From NCBI RefSeq assembly GCF_934560975.1, contig NZ_CAKTFO010000013.1, positions 1 through 64,000 of the forward strand: DNA of 64,000 nt. The letters run 5' to 3'. The position numbers and the translations under genes were made by a program. Below the pieces are notes generated by a model. The model worked only from the letters and a program-made list of their open reading frames with translations, was not told the DNA's origin and made no database searches. Positions 56,784-64,000 of this stretch are shown here, piece after piece. Each line of letters begins with the position of its first letter. Positions within the stretch are counted from its first letter, which is position 1. The stretch is from an uncultured Sphingomonas sp. (GTDB lineage Bacteria; Pseudomonadota; Alphaproteobacteria; Sphingomonadales; Sphingomonadaceae).

Positions 56784-57993
56784 TCGTCCACCGCGCCCCT
56801 CCGTAAGCCAGGCGCTGGCCGTCATCCGGTCCAATCTCGCGCCGCTCGGCGTGGAGACGATCGGGGTTGCGGATGCGCTGGGGCGCATCCTTGCCCAGCC
56901 GGCACATGCGGCCATGCATGTCCCGCGCTTCGATGCGTCGGCCATGGACGGCTATGCCCTTCGCAGCGTCGACGTGGAAGGGGCGTCCCCCGACACGCCC
57001 GTGTCGCTGATGCTCGATCCCCTGATCGCGGCAGGTCGGCTGGCTGGGACGCTGCAACCGGGGCATGCCGCCGCGATCGCGACCGGCGCGCCCATTCCGG
57101 ATGGGGCGGACTGCGTGCTGTTGCGCGAGGCCGCGATGTTGACGGGGGATCGGGTGGCGGTGGCGCAGCCGATCGCCATGGCCGCGAACGTGCGCCGTCG
57201 CGGCGAGGATGCGCGGTCGGGGCAGCAAGTCCTGCCGGTAGGCGCGCGCATCGGGGCCGAGGCGGTCGGCGCGCTGATCGCGTTCGGCGTGGACAATGTT
57301 GTGGTCCGCCGCCGCCCGCGACTGGCGATCCTGTCCACCGGCAGCGAGTTGCGCGCCGACGCCGGGCATCTGCACCCAGCGGCGATCATCGACAGCAACG
57401 GGTCCATGATCCGCGCGGCGGCGGCAGAGCTTGGCCTGACCTGCGACCGGATCGGCGCGGTGGCGGACGAACCCACACTGATCGAGGCCGCCATCGCGCA
57501 GGGCATGTCCAGCGGAGCCGACCTGATCCTCTCCACCGGCGGGGTCTCGGCCGGGCAATTCGACCTGGTGCGCCAGGCGCTGGAGCAGCGCGGCGGGCGC
57601 GTGCTGTTCCACGGCGTCCGGATGCGGCCGGGCAAGCCTTTGCTGTTCGCGCTGCTGCCCGACGGCCGGCCCTATTTCGGCCTGCCCGGCAACCCGGTGG
57701 CGGCCTTGGTCGCCTTCCGCTTCTTCGTCACCGCCGCCGTGCGCGCGCTGATGGCGTTGGGGGAGGAACAAGGCGAAGCCGTGCCGATGACCGAACCCGG
57801 CCGGGATGGTACCACCATCTTCCTCCGGTGCCGCCAGGACCGGGACGGCGCAGGCCTGGTGCGCCTGGACACCGCGCTTGATCAGAGGTCTCATGTGCTG
57901 AGTTCGGTGCTTGCCGCCGATGCCTGGCTGCGGATCGATCGGGACGATGCCCCCGGTGCGACGCTGTTTCCAAAACGGCCAGACCTGCCATGA
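56776..57993 (+). CDS. moeA: Molybdopterin molybdenumtransferase
   Basis: A 405-residue enzyme that inserts molybdate into adenylylated molybdopterin. Domain signatures are MHVPRFDASAMDGYALR and TGAPIPDGADCVL. The MPT-binding domain has LSTGSEL, DSNGSMI, STGGVSAGQFDLV and the PGKPLLFAL-GLPGNPVAALVAF stretch. The start is GTG at 56776, inside the end of mobA. It ends the fdhD-mobA-moeA operon; the remaining cofactor genes (moaABCDE) are not in the window. Confidence 0.94.
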   Translation: MADRPPRPSVSQALAVIRSNLAPLGVETIGVADALGRILAQPAHAAMHVPRFDASAMDGYALRSVDVEGASPDTPVSLMLDPLIAAGRLAGTLQPGHAAAIATGAPIPDGADCVLLREAAMLTGDRVAVAQPIAMAANVRRRGEDARSGQQVLPVGARIGAEAVGALIAFGVDNVVVRRRPRLAILSTGSELRADAGHLHPAAIIDSNGSMIRAAAAELGLTCDRIGAVADEPTLIEAAIAQGMSSGADLILSTGGVSAGQFDLVRQALEQRGGRVLFHGVRMRPGKPLLFALLPDGRPYFGLPGNPVAALVAFRFFVTAAVRALMALGEEQGEAVPMTEPGRDGTTIFLRCRQDRDGAGLVRLDTALDQRSHVLSSVLAADAWLRIDRDDAPGATLFPKRPDLP

Positions 57994-58021
57994 CCTCCGG
58001 CGAAGGCGACCGGCCGGGCTG

Positions 58022-58249
58022 TCAGGACAAGGCGGCCAGCAGTTCCGCCGTGCTCATCCTGCTGCGTCCTGGAATGTCGCGCTTCCTGGCTTCTGCATAC
58101 AACTCCTCCAAGGTGCGATGGTCGCGGAACGGGCGCGTCTTGTCTGCAACGTCCTCCGGCTGGGCTGAGAATTGCTAGCCCGCACGTGTGTCGGCCCGCT
58201 TCTTGGCGGTGGTGCGCCGATAGTCGGCATCGGACCTGTATGTCGCCAC
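58022..58249 (-). pseudogene. Broken small gene with an internal TAG (Rho-N/SAP-like tail)
   Basis: One minus-strand frame reads ATYRSDADYRRTTAKKRADT then RAG, a TAG stop at 58175-58177, and continues in the same frame with QFSAQPEDVADKTRPFRDHR. It then reads TLEELYAEARKRDIPGRSRM and STAELLAALS before the true stop at 58022-58024. The last part looks like the Rho N-terminal or SAP-like small proteins of proteobacteria. The 5' end runs into the mmsA remnant without a ribosome site. It is best read as a gene disabled by loss of its start and by a nonsense codon. Confidence 0.6.
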
Positions 58250-58537
58250 GTGCGTCGGCAATCACCTTGCCATGCTCGGAGGCGAGCAGGTGGGCGAGCA
58301 TGTCGATCCCCGCCTCGATCAGCGCCTTGAACCGGAACGGCACGCGCGCGCGGCGCTGCGGGTTGGTGACGCCCCAGTCCGGTTGCGCCGCCCGCGCCGC
58401 CGCGACCGCGCGATCGAGTATGTCCTCCCGCCCAGCGGCACCCGTGCCTGCACGCAGCCTGTATTGGGGTCGAACACGTCGCCGAAGCGGGTAGGGGAGC
58501 CCGTGTGCCCGCCGATATGATGACTGATCTGTCGCAT
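58236..58537 (-). pseudogene. mmsA: Frameshifted, truncated methylmalonate-semialdehyde dehydrogenase remnant
   Basis: The N-terminal ~100 codons of an mmsA-like gene. From ATG 58537 it reads MRQISHHIGGHTGSPTRFGD then VFDPNTGCVQARVPLGG. A one-base loss near 58430 shifts the frame, which resumes as EDILDRAVAAARAAQPDWGV, then TNPQRRARVPFRFKALIEAG and ASEHGKVIADARGDIQ. Homology stops at about 58236, leaving some 400 codons missing. The enzyme converts methylmalonate semialdehyde to propionyl-CoA in valine and inositol catabolism. The copy cannot be functional. Confidence 0.8.
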
Positions 58538-58631
58538 CGCTCTTCCCGGTCGAGGAGGGTCAGCGCGGACGCGCAGCCGTCCTGTTATGGGATCGGGATA
58601 ACAGAGGTTGCGGCGAACCGCGCGCCGAACC

Positions 58632-58660
58632 GTCCGGGCCTGGCGGCGGCAGGCCCGGAC
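58632..58660 (-). terminator. Strong hairpin downstream of the TorF porin gene
   Basis: An 11-bp perfect stem, GTCCGGGCCTG with CAGGCCCGGAC, around a seven-base loop. It begins 15 bases after the porin stop on the minus strand. No T tract follows, so it may act as an mRNA-stabilising or factor-assisted terminator hairpin. Confidence 0.55.
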
Positions 58661-58674
58661 AGCACAGGATCAGG

Positions 58675-59508
58675 TCAGAAGGCGGCCGTAATGCTGAATA
58701 CCACCTGCGATCCGGCGATCGATCCGCCGTCCTTGGTGGACGAGAAATTGGGCACCAGATAGGCGGACTCGCGTTTGCCGATGTCGGTATCGACATAGGC
58801 GACGCCCAGAACGATCTTGCCCAGCGCATAGTCCGCGCCCAGCATCCAGTCCCAATATTCGCCGGTCGGCGCGACGCTGGTGCCGTTCGGTCCCAGGCCG
58901 GAATTACCTCTGGAATAGCCAATATGGCCCTTCAGCGTCACGGGCGTGGTGGTGATGGCGGCGGTGGCGTCGCCCCACAGGTACAGATTGTCCTCCTTGT
59001 CGCCCGGATCGGTGTAGACGCCGGCGACCGCATCCCCGCCGGTCGCATACCATTTGCCCAACGCCTGCTGCTTGGGGGCATAGGCCACGCCCGCCAGCAG
59101 CGACACGGGCCCGGCCGTGCCGCTGAGCTTCACATAAGGTTCGGCAAAGTCGGTCTCGCTGGCGCCGCCGGGATAGGTGTACCAGGTCAGGCCGACGTCG
59201 AGCGTGCCGCCGCCACCCACCGGCAGCTTGAAGCCGCCGATCAGGTCCAGCTCCATGTTGGCGCCGCCGAACGTGCCCCAACCCGCCAGGTTGGAGCCCC
59301 ACACGCCGGCATAGGCTCCGCTCTCGTGCGAAACGGTGATGCCGCCCTGGACGGCCATTTCCTCATCGCTCTGCGACACGCCGCGGAAGCGATAGTCGGA
59401 TACCAGGCCGACGCTGCCCGCAATCGTGAACGGTGACGTCGGTGCCTCTTGGGCGAGCGCAGGCGTAGCTGCACACAACACCGCTAGCGCGGCCAGACGG
59501 TAAGCCAT
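58675..59508 (-). CDS. TorF-family putative porin
   Basis: A 277-residue outer-membrane protein. Signal peptide MAYRLAALAVLCAATPALAQ is followed by alternating beta strands starting GSVGLVSDYRFRGVSQSDEE, the TorF/TIGR02001 signature. It ends with an aromatic residue (VVFSITAAF), as needed for barrel assembly. Such proteins form channels of unknown selectivity. GGGG lies before the ATG within a repeated GAACGTTCCCC element. A tandem 11-bp repeat array lies 110-140 bases upstream. Confidence 0.9.
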   Translation of the reverse strand: MAYRLAALAVLCAATPALAQEAPTSPFTIAGSVGLVSDYRFRGVSQSDEEMAVQGGITVSHESGAYAGVWGSNLAGWGTFGGANMELDLIGGFKLPVGGGGTLDVGLTWYTYPGGASETDFAEPYVKLSGTAGPVSLLAGVAYAPKQQALGKWYATGGDAVAGVYTDPGDKEDNLYLWGDATAAITTTPVTLKGHIGYSRGNSGLGPNGTSVAPTGEYWDWMLGADYALGKIVLGVAYVDTDIGKRESAYLVPNFSSTKDGGSIAGSQVVFSITAAF

Positions 59509-59509
59509 G

Positions 59510-59541
59510 GAACGTTCCCCTTTATCGGTCGAACGTTCCCC
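59510..59541. repeat. Duplicated GAACGTTCCCC element at the porin leader
   Basis: GAACGTTCCCC occurs at 59510-59520 and 59531-59541, 21 bases apart, about two helical turns. Each contains the palindrome AACGTT. On the porin strand the first copy overlaps the ribosome-binding site. It could be an operator or a translational control element. Confidence 0.6.
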
Positions 59542-59617
59542 CTGCACCCGATCGGCACGGCCTCTTGCGCATCGTGCCATGCGCCCGGCCGGTGTCCCTC
59601 GGGTTGAGTGAAGCCTA

Positions 59618-59649
59618 TGTCCTTAACGTGTCCGGTTTATGTCCGGTTT
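59618..59649. promoter_or_regulatory. Triple 11-bp direct repeat upstream of the porin, response-regulator-like
   Basis: TGTCC begins at 59618, 59629 and 59640, exactly 11 bases apart. The last two repeats are TGTCCGGTTT. On the porin strand the units read AAACCGGACAT, AAACCGGACAC and GTTAAGGACAT. Head-to-tail sites at one helical turn are typical of OmpR/PhoB-family dimers. It lies 110-140 bases before the porin start. Confidence 0.55.
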
Positions 59650-59667
59650 GTTACGAAACACGTCTGT

Positions 59668-61170
59668 TCAATGTTTGACCTTGTCGGCGACGGATGGCTG
59701 CACGCCCGATAGTTCGACCGTGTTTCCGGCCTTGCGACGGCGATGCAGCCAGTCGCGCAGCATTTCGGCGGACGTGTGATCCACCGCATGCAGCCGCTCC
59801 AGATCGAGCCGCAGCGGGCGATCGTTGGGCAGTTCCTCCAGCGCACGCGTCAGCTTGGGCAGGGTGACAAAGGTCGCCGTGCCGGCCAGCGCGACGCGGC
59901 TCTCCTCGCCCGCATGATCGGTATCGACCTTGAGTCCGAGACGGCGGGCATGGGGCAGCAGTTCCAGCATGGAGAGGCCAAGCCCGACCAGCACGCCGGT
60001 CAGCAGGTCGGTCGCCACCACCATCACAAAGGTCGCGGCCCAGATCACGGCGGGCAGCACGCCGTAATTCTGGAACAGGTGGCGCGCATGGCTGAAACTT
60101 ACCAGCCGCCAGCCGGTGACGACCAGGATGCCGCCCAGCGCCGCCATCGGGATCTCGCGCAACAGCCAGGGCATCAGCGCGACAAAGCCCAGGATCCACA
60201 CGCCGTGCAGGAACGCGGACAGCCGGGTCATCGCGCCCGCCTGCACATTGGCCGAACTGCGCACGATCACGCCCGTCATCGGCAGGGAGCCCGCCAGGCC
60301 GCAGAGCAGGTTGCCGATGCCCTGCGCCCGCAACTCCTTGTCGTAGTTGGTACGCGGACCGTCATGCATCCGGTCCACCGCGGCCGCCGACAGCAGCGTC
60401 TCGGCCGATGCGATAAAGGCGATCGCCAGTGCCGTAGCCAGGATGGCCGGGCTGGTCAGGGTAGCAAGGAAATCGCCGCCGGGCGTCTCCACCGCGCCGA
60501 GGATGGAGTCCGGCACATTGACCCGGTTGATACCGAAACCGGCAAAAACGGTCAGCAGCGTCGCGGCCGACACGCCGACCAATGCGCCGGGCAGCAGCCT
60601 CAGCGATGCCGGCCGGAACTTCTCCCACAGCAGCATGGCGGCGATGGTCACGCCGCCCACGATCAACGCCAGCTCGGTGGTGCGGAAATCGCTGGACAGG
60701 CCCAGCACGCGGCCCGGCATCGCCGCCAGATTGTCGAGGCCATGGCTCATCGGCTTATGGTCGAACAGGACGTGGAACTGTCCGATTACGATCAGCGCGC
60801 CGATGCCGGCCAACATGCCATGCACCACCGCCGGCGAAATGGCGCGAAACCATCCGCCGAGCTTCAGGCTGCCGGCAATGAACTGGATCGCGCCGGCAAG
60901 GACCAGGATCGGGCCGAGCGCGAGAATGCCGTGTTCGCGCACCAGTTCGAACACGATCACGGCCAGGCCCGCCGCCGGGCCGCTCACCTGGAGCGGGGAT
61001 CCGGCGAGCAGGCCCACGACGATGCCGCCGATGATGCCGGTGAGCAGTCCCTTTTCCGGCGCGACGCCGGATGCGACCGCGATGCCCATGCAGAGCGGCA
61101 TCGCGACCAGGAACACCACGATGGACGCGGTGATGTCCCGCGCCAGGAACTTGGTCGTCAAGCTGGGCAT
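59668..61170 (-). CDS. SulP-family anion transporter with STAS domain
   Basis: A 500-residue permease. The N-terminal part has DITASIVVFLVAMPLCMGIA and SGPAAGLAVIVFELV; mid-protein blocks include FIASAETLLSAAAVDRMHDG and the conserved NLLCGLAGSLPMTGVIVRSS. A C-terminal STAS domain (residues ~410-490, LRLDLERLHAVDHTSAEML) is present. SulP proteins move sulphate, bicarbonate or other anions. No carbonic anhydrase gene is adjacent. It ends 27 bases beyond the tandem repeat array of the porin and is preceded by a small possible gene. Confidence 0.9.
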   Translation of the reverse strand: MPSLTTKFLARDITASIVVFLVAMPLCMGIAVASGVAPEKGLLTGIIGGIVVGLLAGSPLQVSGPAAGLAVIVFELVREHGILALGPILVLAGAIQFIAGSLKLGGWFRAISPAVVHGMLAGIGALIVIGQFHVLFDHKPMSHGLDNLAAMPGRVLGLSSDFRTTELALIVGGVTIAAMLLWEKFRPASLRLLPGALVGVSAATLLTVFAGFGINRVNVPDSILGAVETPGGDFLATLTSPAILATALAIAFIASAETLLSAAAVDRMHDGPRTNYDKELRAQGIGNLLCGLAGSLPMTGVIVRSSANVQAGAMTRLSAFLHGVWILGFVALMPWLLREIPMAALGGILVVTGWRLVSFSHARHLFQNYGVLPAVIWAATFVMVVATDLLTGVLVGLGLSMLELLPHARRLGLKVDTDHAGEESRVALAGTATFVTLPKLTRALEELPNDRPLRLDLERLHAVDHTSAEMLRDWLHRRRKAGNTVELSGVQPSVADKVKH

Positions 61171-61421
61171 CGTGCGCTCCCGTGTTCGGCGGATCTGAAA
61201 AGGCGGACATCCGCCGCAAGCCGGCTGGACAGTGGCTGATCCTTGCGGAGGTCAGCGATGCGGCCGGTCCGGCCGTCCAGCGTCCCGCCGGCGTGGATGA
61301 CGATACAAGGAGGTGCCGGCGCCCCGAAGCCCGGCCCGTCCGTGGTCAGCGTCTTGAGCAGCACGGCCTCGCGAGGGATCGGCTTCTTGGAGCTGCAAAC
61401 TCGTCCCATCACGTCGCTCAC
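61158..61421 (-). CDS. Possible small protein upstream of SulP
   Basis: An 87-residue frame starting GTG at 61421 with GGAG eight bases upstream. Third codon positions are mostly G or C, as in real genes here. It reads SDVMGRVCSSKKPIPREAVL at the start and ends AEHGSARCPA, overlapping the SulP start by 13 bases. I recognise no family. It may be real and coupled to SulP, or a chance frame in a 340-base spacer. Confidence 0.4.
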   Translation of the reverse strand: MSDVMGRVCSSKKPIPREAVLLKTLTTDGPGFGAPAPPCIVIHAGGTLDGRTGRIADLRKDQPLSSRLAADVRLFRSAEHGSARCPA

Positions 61422-61448
61422 AGCTTCTGCTCCAACACGTAACAGAGC

Positions 61449-61463
61449 AGCTTTATATAAGCT
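61449..61463 (-). promoter_or_regulatory. AT-rich near-palindrome, possible promoter of the SulP transcript
   Basis: AGCTTTATATAAGCT has five-base inverted arms around TTATATA-type sequence, rare in this GC-rich window. It lies 28 bases upstream of the small GTG frame and could supply a minus-10 element or operator. No clear minus-35 element is visible. Confidence 0.3.
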
Positions 61464-61508
61464 GGTTTGCTGAGACCCCGCCGAACCGTAAGAAAACGTG
61501 TCTGCGGG

Positions 61509-62822
61509 TTACCGCGCCGGCAGGATGATCTCGGCGCACAGGCCGCCTTCCGGCCGATTGAACAGGCGCAAGGTGCCGCCTTCCTTCGCTACGCCGCGAC
61601 TGGCGATGGCAAGGCCGAGGCCCAGCCCTTCGGTGTTGCGCCTCCGAGCGGAATCAAGCCGGATAAACGGCTGCAGCACCATGTCCAGCCGGTCCTCGGG
61701 AATGCCGGGGCCGTCGTCCTCGATCCTGAAGCGGATCGTGCCGTCCCCGCGATCGAGCCGGATGACTGCGCGATCACCGTATTTCAGGGCGTTTTCGAAC
61801 AGGTTGCTGAGTGCGCGGCGGAGCCCGATCGGGCGAACCCTGGCCTCCAGATGCTCGGGGCCGACATAGGTCGCCTCCAGCCCGCGATCGGCAGCGTCGT
61901 CGACCAGGGTTTCCGCGACCACCGCAAGGTCCATCGCCTCCGGCGTTTCGGGGTCGCTGTCCCCGCCCAGAAAGGCCAGCAAAGATCCGATCAGGCCGTT
62001 CATCTCGGCCAGATCAGCCTCCATCGGCCGCCGCGTTTCCTCGTCATCGACATTGTCGAGTCGCAGTTGAAGGCGCGCTAGCGGGGTGCGCATGTCATGC
62101 CCGACTGCGGCCAGAGCCTGGGTGCGATCCTCCACCAGGCGGTGAATGCGCAGCTGCATCTCGTTGAATCCGCGGATCAATCGCCGGATCTCGGCCGTGC
62201 CGGCTTCTTCCACCAGCACCTCCTCGCCATGACCGATCCGCTCTGTTGCGTGGGCGAGGCGGCGGAGCGGGCGCAGCGTCCGCCGGATCAGCAGCGAGCC
62301 GAGCACCAGCAGGGCAAGCGCCGGCACCAGCGCCAGCACGATCCGGCCGAGCGCAAGGTCCCAATCCTCCCCGACCTCCCGCATCCGGAAATTGACCCAC
62401 GAGCCGTCCGACAGGCGGAACGCCCCGATGATGGTGGATTGCCGGCCAGGGGAGGTGAGACCGATCCACAAGGCGGAGCGGCCCAGCAGCGGCTCCCACG
62501 CAATCACCTGGTGCCGCATGTCGTCCAGCGTCACCGCCAGGCGGATTGGGCGGCGGAAGACCGGGGCCCAATCCACCTCATAACGATCGGTGGTGAGTTC
62601 GTCGGCGATTTCCGACCGCTCGTCCCAGCCGCGTTCCGAAATCAGCTTGCGGGCGATCACCAGATGCTCCGCCAGCCGCCGCGCCTCGTCCTCACGGATG
62701 GAGAAGCGGCTGGCGCGCTCGTAGAGCAGGGTGCTGACGCCGAACTCGATCGTGACCGTCAGCAGCAGGATGGCGAGGATGCGCCCCAGCAGCCCGGCGG
62801 ACGGCCTGATACGGTGGATCAA
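61509..62822 (-). CDS. Membrane sensor histidine kinase
   Basis: A 437-residue two-component kinase. Two membrane segments (residues ~14-35 and ~160-180) enclose a ~125-residue periplasmic sensor. A HAMP region is followed by HisKA with His242 in AAVGHDMRTPLARLQL. The ATPase domain has NLFENALKYG, EDDGPGI and TEGLGLGLAIA. It resembles EnvZ/RstB-type kinases. The TTG start at 62822 overlaps the stop of the response regulator as TTGA, so the pair is co-translated. The signal is unknown; nearby porin and anion transporter suggest osmotic or ion sensing, by inference. Confidence 0.88.
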   Translation of the reverse strand: MIHRIRPSAGLLGRILAILLLTVTIEFGVSTLLYERASRFSIREDEARRLAEHLVIARKLISERGWDERSEIADELTTDRYEVDWAPVFRRPIRLAVTLDDMRHQVIAWEPLLGRSALWIGLTSPGRQSTIIGAFRLSDGSWVNFRMREVGEDWDLALGRIVLALVPALALLVLGSLLIRRTLRPLRRLAHATERIGHGEEVLVEEAGTAEIRRLIRGFNEMQLRIHRLVEDRTQALAAVGHDMRTPLARLQLRLDNVDDEETRRPMEADLAEMNGLIGSLLAFLGGDSDPETPEAMDLAVVAETLVDDAADRGLEATYVGPEHLEARVRPIGLRRALSNLFENALKYGDRAVIRLDRGDGTIRFRIEDDGPGIPEDRLDMVLQPFIRLDSARRRNTEGLGLGLAIASRGVAKEGGTLRLFNRPEGGLCAEIILPAR

Positions 62823-63526
62823 GCCTGCGTCACCTCGGCCTTGAACATGTAGCCGACACCGCGAACGGTGATGATCGGGGCCGGCCGATCGTCGATCGAC
62901 AGCTTGCGACGCAGGCGGCTGACCAGCACGTCCACGCTCCGGTCCGACGCATCGCCCAGCCGGGTGCGCGACATTTCGATCAGCCGTTCGCGCGCGATTA
63001 CCCGTTGCGGCTGGCTGAGGAAACTGGCGAGCAGGTCGAACTCGGCCCCGGTCAGGTCCACCAGTGCGCCACCCGGCGAGCGCAGTTCGCGGCGGGGAAA
63101 GTTCACCACCCAGCCGTCGAACCGTGCCTCCGTGTCGCGGGTGCCGATGCTGCGGTCCATGCCGCCGCGGCGCAGCACGGCGCGGACGCGCGCCACCAAC
63201 TCGCGCGTGCCGAACGGCTTGGGCAGGTAATCGTCCGCGCCCATCTCCAGCCCTAGCACGCGATCGACCTCGCTCGTCCGCGCGCTGATGAAGATGATCG
63301 GAACCTCGCTCTTTTTGCGGATTTCCCGGCAGAGATCGAGGCCGTTGGTGCCCGGCAGCATGATGTCGAGCAGGATCAGGTCGGTGGGGCCGCTGTCCAG
63401 CGCCAGCCACATTTCGGGCGGGGTTGCGGCCGCCCGTACCCGAAAGCCATTTTCCTGAAGCGCGCGCGCCGCCAGCATCCTCAGCGGAGGGTCATCTTCG
63501 ACAAGAACGATGGATGGTGCGGACAT
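62819..63526 (-). CDS. OmpR-family response regulator
   Basis: A 235-residue regulator. The receiver domain has the acidic residues in LVEDDPP, phospho-acceptor Asp54 in LILLDIMLPG and Lys in YLPKPFGT. The C-terminal winged helix has ASDRSVDVLVSRLRRKLSID and VRGVGYMFK. It is coupled to the kinase gene downstream by a four-base overlap. A tandem 11-bp repeat array upstream of the porin gene in this window has the layout such regulators recognise. Divergent from the AraD1-like gene. Confidence 0.9.
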   Translation of the reverse strand: MSAPSIVLVEDDPPLRMLAARALQENGFRVRAAATPPEMWLALDSGPTDLILLDIMLPGTNGLDLCREIRKKSEVPIIFISARTSEVDRVLGLEMGADDYLPKPFGTRELVARVRAVLRRGGMDRSIGTRDTEARFDGWVVNFPRRELRSPGGALVDLTGAEFDLLASFLSQPQRVIARERLIEMSRTRLGDASDRSVDVLVSRLRRKLSIDDRPAPIITVRGVGYMFKAEVTQA

Positions 63527-63584
63527 GCGACGGTTCTGATCCTGAACTATGATTGGTCGACGTAGGAAACCGCCTTGTCATGGT

Positions 63585-63597
63585 CAACCGACGGTTG
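63585..63597. promoter_or_regulatory. Short palindrome upstream of the AraD1-like gene
   Basis: CAACCG A CGGTTG is a perfect 6-bp inverted repeat around one base, in the spacer between the response regulator and the AraD1-like gene. It could be an operator for the sugar gene. There is no second copy to support it. Confidence 0.3.
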
Positions 63598-63709
63598 GCG
63601 CACGCCATGTTTGGCTACAATCCGGTTTGCGATCCGTGCGTGATTGCACCGCATGACGGGCGTTGGTAGTGCCAAATGTCTGAGTAATAGCAAGGCGACG
63701 GAGGAACGG

Positions 63710-64000
63710 ATGCCGCTTACCCTGATCCAGTTCAAAGATGCGGCCGGTGCGCGCGGCGTTGCCGCCATCCTCGACCGAGCGGAGCCCCGCCGTGTGACAG
63801 GCGTCACGACCACGCTGGAGCTGGCGCAAGCCGCGCTGGCGACGGGCACGGGGCTGGAGGCGGTGGCGACGGCTCGCCTGGGCGACCCGCTGGACCTCGC
63901 AAGCGTGACCCTGCTGGCGCCGATAGACCATCCGGACACGGCCCACCTGTTGATGACGGGAACCGGCCTGACCCATCTCGGCTCGGCCGAGGGTCGGGAC
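63710..64000 (+). CDS. AraD1/GguC family protein, N-terminal part
   Basis: The first 97 residues of a protein that continues past the window. Typical features are TLIQFKDAAGARGVAAI, TTLELAQAALATGTGL and the conserved PIDHPDTAHLLMTGTGLTHL GSA end of the segment. Family members are fumarylacetoacetate-hydrolase-fold enzymes found in L-arabinose and galactose catabolism; AraD1 dehydrates 2-keto-3-deoxy-arabonate. GGAGG lies five bases before the ATG. The rest of the presumed sugar operon is outside the window. Confidence 0.83.
   Translation, partial: MPLTLIQFKDAAGARGVAAILDRAEPRRVTGVTTTLELAQAALATGTGLEAVATARLGDPLDLASVTLLAPIDHPDTAHLLMTGTGLTHLGSAEGRD

Overview
The window is a gene-dense, GC-rich piece of a bacterial chromosome. 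It shows no insertion sequence, prophage, CRISPR array or plasmid function. Protein families and gene order point to an alphaproteobacterium, most likely a Sphingomonas-like member of the Sphingomonadales. Supporting features are the TorF-type porin, DUF2794, UbiM/UbiH-like hydroxylase, AraD1/GguC family protein, Lrp-controlled PutA and heavy use of GTG and TTG starts. This placement is an inference from families, not a phylogenetic result.

Layout. Bases 1-3.6 kb: the tail of alaS, a secreted SGNH esterase, cysE with DUF2794, and a membrane protein. 3.7-6.9 kb: a gph-phoR-phoU-phoB phosphate control operon with no pst transporter genes between phoR and phoU. 6.9-12.7 kb: glmU and glmS (UDP-GlcNAc synthesis) flanking an opposed GGDEF/GAF signalling pair, then a periplasmic retropepsin-like protease. 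12.7-17 kb: lon (with a heat-shock-like promoter), hupB, a NagX-like acyltransferase, tRNA-Val(CAC) and its terminator. 17.2-19.6 kb: a large RTX secreted protein. 19.6-23.3 kb: the ydbH-ynbE-ydbL envelope lipid-transport trio.

23.4-47.2 kb is a long amino-acid salvage region. It begins with a fused 5-oxoprolinase translationally coupled to DUF969, DUF979 and DUF2891. After a UbiM/UbiH-like hydroxylase, a truncated globin and a fatty-acid-hydroxylase-type enzyme come an Lrp regulator and a long PutA without a DNA-binding domain. A trans-4-hydroxyproline pathway follows: M24 prolidase-like peptidase, D-hydroxyproline dehydrogenase-like oxidoreductase, HypD-type deaminase, hydroxyproline 2-epimerase and an APC permease. 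A DUF885 peptidase, a MetX-like hydrolase and a Pyr2C-reductase-like enzyme complete it. Three intergenic sites here share a TATACGAT palindromic element, including a perfect 20-bp palindrome, which suggests one regulator encoded elsewhere. The last hydroxyproline enzyme (alpha-ketoglutarate semialdehyde dehydrogenase) is not in the window.

47.4-53.1 kb holds small hydrophilic proteins, an oxidoreductase, a YbhB-like protein, a CPA1 antiporter, an SDR enzyme and a ZIP-type metal transporter. Two promoters there resemble the EcfG general-stress consensus. 53.1-58 kb is a molybdoenzyme module: an FdhF/YdeP-type oxidoreductase divergent from fdhD-mobA-moeA. 58.0-58.5 kb is a deletion scar made of a frameshifted mmsA remnant joined to a broken small gene. 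58.6-64 kb has a TorF porin with an 11-bp-periodic repeat array upstream, a SulP transporter, an OmpR-type two-component system, and the start of an AraD1/GguC-family gene.
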